From Thiobacillus denitrificans (GTDB taxonomy: Bacteria; Pseudomonadota; Gammaproteobacteria; Burkholderiales; Thiobacillaceae), in the NCBI GenBank assembly GCA_002403375.1, contig DHHQ01000013.1, positions 229,173 to 293,172 of the forward strand: a DNA stretch of 64,000 nt, written 5' to 3'. A program made the position numbers and the translations under genes. The notes below the pieces were generated by a model that was not told the origin of the DNA, did no database searches, and saw nothing but the letters and a program-made list of their open reading frames with translations. Shown here one piece after another: positions 60,450 through 64,000 of the stretch (the first letter of the stretch is position 1; each line of letters starts with the position of its first letter).

Positions 60450-61166
60450 TCAGATCGGCAGGAAGATCATGCTCGCGACGTTGACGACGCCGAAGCGGAT
60501 CGCGCGCTTGTTCTTGTCCTCGACGACCTTCGCCAACGCGTCCTGGATACCGATCAGCTTGCCGAACTCGCGCTCGAAGCTGAGGTTGGCCACGCCGTTG
60601 CCGTCGAAGCCGTTGGAGAGCAGCACCGGCCTGCCGAGCGCGTCGCGCGCGCTGGAGAGCTTCCAGGCGACGGCCTCGGTATTGCGCGCGGCGTTGTAGA
60701 GCTTCTGCGCATCCACCTCGGTCAGCAGGTAGAACTCGGTGCGGTGGTCGAACGCCGCCATGTGCATGACGAGGAGGCCGCCCATCAGCGCGCGCACCCG
60801 GTCGCCCGGGTAATCCGGCCGCCAGGCGTCGCGCAGCGCGGTTTCCCATTGCAGGCCCGGGCGCGCGATCTGCCAGCGGGGGAGGGGCTCGAAAAGCGCG
60901 GCGGTGGCCGTCTCGGCGCTGGCAAAGCCCGCGCGGCGCCATTCGCCGGGGTTGCGCCGGTAGAGCTTGAGGGTCAGCGTCTGCAGCGAGGCGAGGATTT
61001 CCTGCTGGTGGATTTCGACGACGTTGTCGATGTCGCCCTTGACGAGGTCGCTGACGCTGAAACTGCGCTGGCTGCTGCTGCCGTCGCGGCGCTGGATCGG
61101 CGGCGCCGTGCAGGCGGCAGCGAGGGCGGCGGAGAGCAGGCAGGCGGCCAGTGCGGTTCGGGTCAC
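60450..61166 (-). CDS. Conserved lipoprotein of unknown function
   Basis: 238 residues from a GTG at 61166 that overlaps the selO stop (GTGA). A lipoprotein signal ends in LAAAC (Cys19). The mature part has no motif I recognise; a segment VVEIHQQEILASLQTLTLKLY looks helical, and FDGNGVANLSFEREFGKLIG is well structured. Probably anchored on the periplasmic side. Its position after selO and egtD could be incidental. Confidence 0.7.
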   Translation of the reverse strand: MTRTALAACLLSAALAAACTAPPIQRRDGSSSQRSFSVSDLVKGDIDNVVEIHQQEILASLQTLTLKLYRRNPGEWRRAGFASAETATAALFEPLPRWQIARPGLQWETALRDAWRPDYPGDRVRALMGGLLVMHMAAFDHRTEFYLLTEVDAQKLYNAARNTEAVAWKLSSARDALGRPVLLSNGFDGNGVANLSFEREFGKLIGIQDALAKVVEDKNKRAIRFGVVNVASMIFLPI

Positions 61167-62629
61167 GAGGAACAGCTTAGCTCAAGTTGCCGTGCCCAGT
61201 CGGGCGGTTCGGCGGCGTAGGCCTCGTGTTCGGGTTGTTCGTCGAAGGGGCGCGCGAGCAACCGGTGCAGGCGGTCGACCTCGCCGTAGTCGCGCTGGTC
61301 GGCCGCGCGGCGGATCGCGACTTCGGCGAGATGGTTGCGCAGGATGTACTTCGGGTTGACGCGCCGCATCGCCGCGCCGCGCTCGGCGTCGTTCGAGCCC
61401 TGCTGGCGCAGCGCGGCGGCGTAGCGCGCGGCCCAGGCGTCGAAGCCCGCACGGTCCGGGAAGAGGTCGCGCAGCGGCGTGTTCAGGGCGCCCGGGCGGC
61501 TGTCGAAGTCGCACAGCCGGCGCAGGAAGATCGTGTAGTCGACGCGGTTGACCGCCAGCAGCTGCAGCGCGTCCATGATGAGCGGGACGGTGTCGCCGCC
61601 CGGCGCGAGGCCGAGCTTCGTCGCCATGCGTGCGAGATACGCGCGGCCGAAGGCCTGCGGATATTCGCCGATCGCCTGCGAGGCGGTCTCCACCGACATC
61701 AGCGGGACCAGCGCCTGCGCGAGCTTGGTGAGGTTCCACGCCGCGACGTCGGGCTGCTGGTCGAAGGCGTAACGGCCGGCGGTGTCGGAATGGTTGCAGA
61801 CGTAGCCGGGGTCGAAGGCGTCGAGGAAGCCGAACGGGCCGTAGTCGAGCGTCAGGCCGAGGATCGACATGTTGTCGGTGTTCATCACCCCGTGCGAGAA
61901 GCCGACCGCCTGCCACTGCGCCATGAGCTCGGCGGTGCGCAGGCTCACCTGGCGCAGGAATTCGGGGTAGGGGTCGGCAAGTCCCTTGAGCTCGGGGTAG
62001 TAGCGCGCGATGACGTAGTCGGCGAGATGCCTGATCGCCTCGACCTGGTTCCGGTAGTAGAAGACCTCGAACGAGCCGAAGCGCACGAGGCTCGGCGCGA
62101 GCCGGGTGACCAGCGCGGCGGTCTCCTCGTCTTCGCGGTAGACCGGGTGGTCGCTGCCGACGATGGCGAGCGCGCGCGTGGTCGGGATGCCGAGTGCGTG
62201 CATCGCCTCCGAGCAGAGGAACTCGCGGATGCTCGAGCGCAGTACTGCGCGGCCGTCTCCGCCGCGCGAGTAGGGGGTGCGGCCGGCGCCCTTCAGCTGC
62301 ACTTCCCAGCCTTCGCCCGCGGCATTCTTCACCTCGCCCAGCAGGATCGCGCGGCCGTCGCCGAGCTGCGGCACGTAGTGGCCGAACTGGTGGCCGGCGT
62401 ACAGTGCGGCGAGCGCGTCCATGCCGGGCAGCAGGCGGTTGCCGGCGAGCGTCTCGACGAGCTCGGGACGCGTCATCTCGGCCGCGTCGAGGTCGATCAG
62501 CGCAGCCGCTTCCGGGCTGTGGCAGACCAGGTAGGGGTCGGGGACGGGCGTCGGGCAGACGCGCGAATAGTAGGCTTCGGGCAGGCGCGCGAAGCCGTTG
62601 TCGAAGGCGAGCGATTCAAGTGTGGCCAT
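61163..62629 (-). CDS. selO: Protein adenylyltransferase SelO (YdiU)
   Basis: 488 residues of the SelO pseudokinase family, which transfers AMP to protein hydroxyls. The N-terminal PVPDPYLVCHSPE, the nucleotide-binding loop GHQFGHYVPQLGDGRAILLGE and the catalytic stretch GVMNTDNMSILGLTLDYGPF are conserved. The C-terminus lacks the Cys/Sec of longer family members and ends RQLELSCSS. SelO acts in redox homeostasis in E. coli. Starts 61 bases after egtD on the same strand. Confidence 0.92.
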   Translation of the reverse strand: MATLESLAFDNGFARLPEAYYSRVCPTPVPDPYLVCHSPEAAALIDLDAAEMTRPELVETLAGNRLLPGMDALAALYAGHQFGHYVPQLGDGRAILLGEVKNAAGEGWEVQLKGAGRTPYSRGGDGRAVLRSSIREFLCSEAMHALGIPTTRALAIVGSDHPVYREDEETAALVTRLAPSLVRFGSFEVFYYRNQVEAIRHLADYVIARYYPELKGLADPYPEFLRQVSLRTAELMAQWQAVGFSHGVMNTDNMSILGLTLDYGPFGFLDAFDPGYVCNHSDTAGRYAFDQQPDVAAWNLTKLAQALVPLMSVETASQAIGEYPQAFGRAYLARMATKLGLAPGGDTVPLIMDALQLLAVNRVDYTIFLRRLCDFDSRPGALNTPLRDLFPDRAGFDAWAARYAAALRQQGSNDAERGAAMRRVNPKYILRNHLAEVAIRRAADQRDYGEVDRLHRLLARPFDEQPEHEAYAAEPPDWARQLELSCSS

Positions 62630-62690
62630 GAGCCGATTCTACGGCCTCGCCACGCCCGCGCGACCCGGACGGGTTCAGGGTTATGGCGGC

Positions 62691-63632
62691 TCAGGCGTAG
62701 AGATGCACGGCGAAGCCGTCGCGCTCCCATGCGGCTTGCGGCTGCCAGCCGGCGTCCTGCGCGAGCGCGTCGAATTCGCGGGGGACGAACTTGTAGGAAT
62801 ACTCGGTGAGCAAGGTTTCGCCGCGGTAGAAGTCGAAGCACTGGCCCGCGACGGTCACCGTCTGCTCGGCGAGGCTGACCAGGTGCATCTCGATGCGGCC
62901 GGCGGCCGGGTTGTAGAACGCATAGTGGCGGAAAGCGGATGCGTCGAAGTCGGCGTCGAGTTCGCGGTTGATCCGTTCGAGGAGATTGAGGTTGAACGCC
63001 GCGGTGACGCCGGCGGCGTCGTTGTAGGCGGCGTGCAGCAGCAGCGGGTCCTTCCTCAGGTCGAAGCCGATCAGGAGTTGGCTGGCGGGGCCGGCCAGGC
63101 GGCGGAAGCGGGCGAGCAGGGCGGTGGCGGCGTCGGGCGGGAAGTTGCCGATGCTCGACCCCGGGTAGTAGACGAGCCGCTTCCCGGGCGGCAGATGCGG
63201 CGCCGCGGCCTCGAGGTCGTGGACGAAATCCATGCCGAGCGCGGTCACGGCCAGCCTTGGGTAGTCGCGGGCGAGCGCTTCCGCCGCCGCGGCGAGCGGC
63301 GCGCCGGCGATGTCGAGGCAGACGAGGTGCGCGGGCGTGAGGACGTCGACGAGGCGCCGCACCTTGGCGCAGTCGCCGGCGCCCGGCTCGACGATGCAGT
63401 CGACCTTGCCGATGGCGCCGGCGATGGCGTCGAGGTGCTCGCGCATCAGCGCGTGCTCGGTGCGGCTCAACGCGTATTCGGGCTGGGCGCAGATCGACTC
63501 GAACAGGCGGCAGCCCGCCTCGTCGTAGAAGTATTTCGGCGGGATCGCCTTCGGCGACGCCGCCAGCCCGGCCAGCACGTCGGCGCGCAGGTCGTCGTGG
63601 ACGGCGGGGAAGTGCCGGAAGGCGAAGGACAC
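62691..63632 (-). CDS. egtD: L-histidine N-alpha-methyltransferase EgtD
   Basis: 313 residues from a GTG at 63632. The SAM motif is VEPGAGDCAKVRRL and the family-defining segment VYYPGSSIGNFPP is complete, as is the C-terminal EYSYKFVPREFDALAQDAGW. EgtD makes hercynine (trimethylhistidine) from histidine, the first step of ergothioneine synthesis. The start codon shares one base with the selD stop (TAGTG), so the two genes are translationally coupled. No egtB-like gene is in the window. Confidence 0.9.
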   Translation of the reverse strand: MSFAFRHFPAVHDDLRADVLAGLAASPKAIPPKYFYDEAGCRLFESICAQPEYALSRTEHALMREHLDAIAGAIGKVDCIVEPGAGDCAKVRRLVDVLTPAHLVCLDIAGAPLAAAAEALARDYPRLAVTALGMDFVHDLEAAAPHLPPGKRLVYYPGSSIGNFPPDAATALLARFRRLAGPASQLLIGFDLRKDPLLLHAAYNDAAGVTAAFNLNLLERINRELDADFDASAFRHYAFYNPAAGRIEMHLVSLAEQTVTVAGQCFDFYRGETLLTEYSYKFVPREFDALAQDAGWQPQAAWERDGFAVHLYA

Positions 63633-64000
63633 TAGGCCGCGATCGAGACGTCGCTGCCGGCGGCGAGCCGGCCGATTTCCGCCGCCTGCGCGAAGCCGTG
63701 GCGGCGGAAGGTTTCGAGCACGGCGTCGCGCGCGTCGGGCGCGCAGCTCACCAGCAGGCCGCCGCTGGTCTGCGGGTCGGTCAGCAGCGCCCGCTGCCAG
63801 TCGGCGATGCCCTCGGCGAGCCGGACCTCGTGGCCGTAGCTCGCCCAGTTGCGCCCGCTCGCGCCGGTGACGTGGCCCTGCTGCGCAAACTCGCCGACCC
63901 CCGGGAGCAGGGGCAGGCGGGACAGCTCGGCGTGCGCGGCGACCTTCGACGCGCGGGTGATCTCGAGCAGGTGGCCGAGCAGGCCGAAGCCGGTGATGTC
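63632..64000 (-). CDS. selD: Selenide, water dikinase (selenophosphate synthetase), 3' part
   Basis: The gene runs off the right edge; the last 122 codons are present. They start DITGFGLLGHLLEITR and contain the SelD/AIR-synthase signature LLTDPQTSGGLLVSC. SelD makes selenophosphate from selenide and ATP. The catalytic N-terminal Cys/Sec lies outside the window. Its coupling to egtD rather than to selA or tRNA-Sec genes suggests selenoneine synthesis, where the SelD homologue is called SenC; this is inference. Confidence 0.85.
   Translation of the reverse strand, partial: DITGFGLLGHLLEITRASKVAAHAELSRLPLLPGVGEFAQQGHVTGASGRNWASYGHEVRLAEGIADWQRALLTDPQTSGGLLVSCAPDARDAVLETFRRHGFAQAAEIGRLAAGSDVSIAA

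Overview
The window is GC-rich, almost fully coding chromosome of a betaproteobacterium. The evidence is the order lapA-lapB-pyrF after a likely ihfB terminator, the thrS-infC-rpmI-rplT-pheS-pheT-ihfA-merR-tRNA-Pro block, and protein sequences that fit the class. A Thiobacillus-like member of the Nitrosomonadales is my best guess, from gene content only. I see no prophage, insertion sequence, CRISPR array or rRNA operon. Most of the window is core genome, and the interest lies in a few accessory operons and in local DNA oddities.

Layout. 1-6017 (+): lapA, lapB, pyrF, ugd, cysM, radA. 6025-12743 (-): prfC, tRNA-Arg, tRNA-Ser, lysC, rlmD, a PolB-like exonuclease and an EAL/HDOD signalling protein. 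12848-16523: a DUF4139 envelope protein, convergent pgi, and an FKBP-type isomerase. 16585-20085 (-): an envelope lipid-transport locus made of an MlaE-type permease, an ATPase-like protein lacking the Walker A motif, an MCE protein, a helical lipoprotein and a secreted SCP2-like protein. 20195-25665 (+): a tightly coupled run of two SH3 proteins, an M48 metalloprotease, a CHASE2 nucleotide cyclase and a class II cyclic-nucleotide phosphodiesterase. 25681-33868 (-): a GDP-sugar-phosphorylase-like HIT protein, a DUF302 protein, and an iron operon (Fur box, fbpA, fbpB, fbpC, hybrid histidine kinase).

33941-44968: a periplasmic protein of unknown role, an NlpC/P60 hydrolase, a DUF6781-like helical protein, a UbiB/ABC1 gene interrupted by an amber codon, a GGDEF-EAL protein, an alpha/beta hydrolase, dinG, bcp, an Smr protein and trxB. 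45077-49239 (+): ftsK, ispD, ispF, thpR and tRNA-Val. 49278-57082 (+): the translation block listed above. 57218-59226 (+): sodB, a helix-hairpin-helix protein and a DMT transporter. 59351-64000 (-): a frameshifted secreted Gln/Gly/His-rich gene, a DUF6499-like protein, a lipoprotein, selO, egtD and the 3' part of selD.

Three multi-gene modules deserve most attention. The SH3/M48/cyclase/phosphodiesterase operon looks like an envelope-sensing cyclic-nucleotide circuit that carries both synthesis and breakdown. The MCE locus has a permease but only a degenerate ATPase. The selD-egtD overlap at the right edge supplies selenophosphate and hercynine, the two precursors expected for selenoneine. 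Local oddities include a hairpin tandem repeat that starts inside the end of sodB, a diverged copy of the pheS tail between pheS and pheT, a Cys4 motif in the iron-transporter ATPase, and two genes without a standard start codon.
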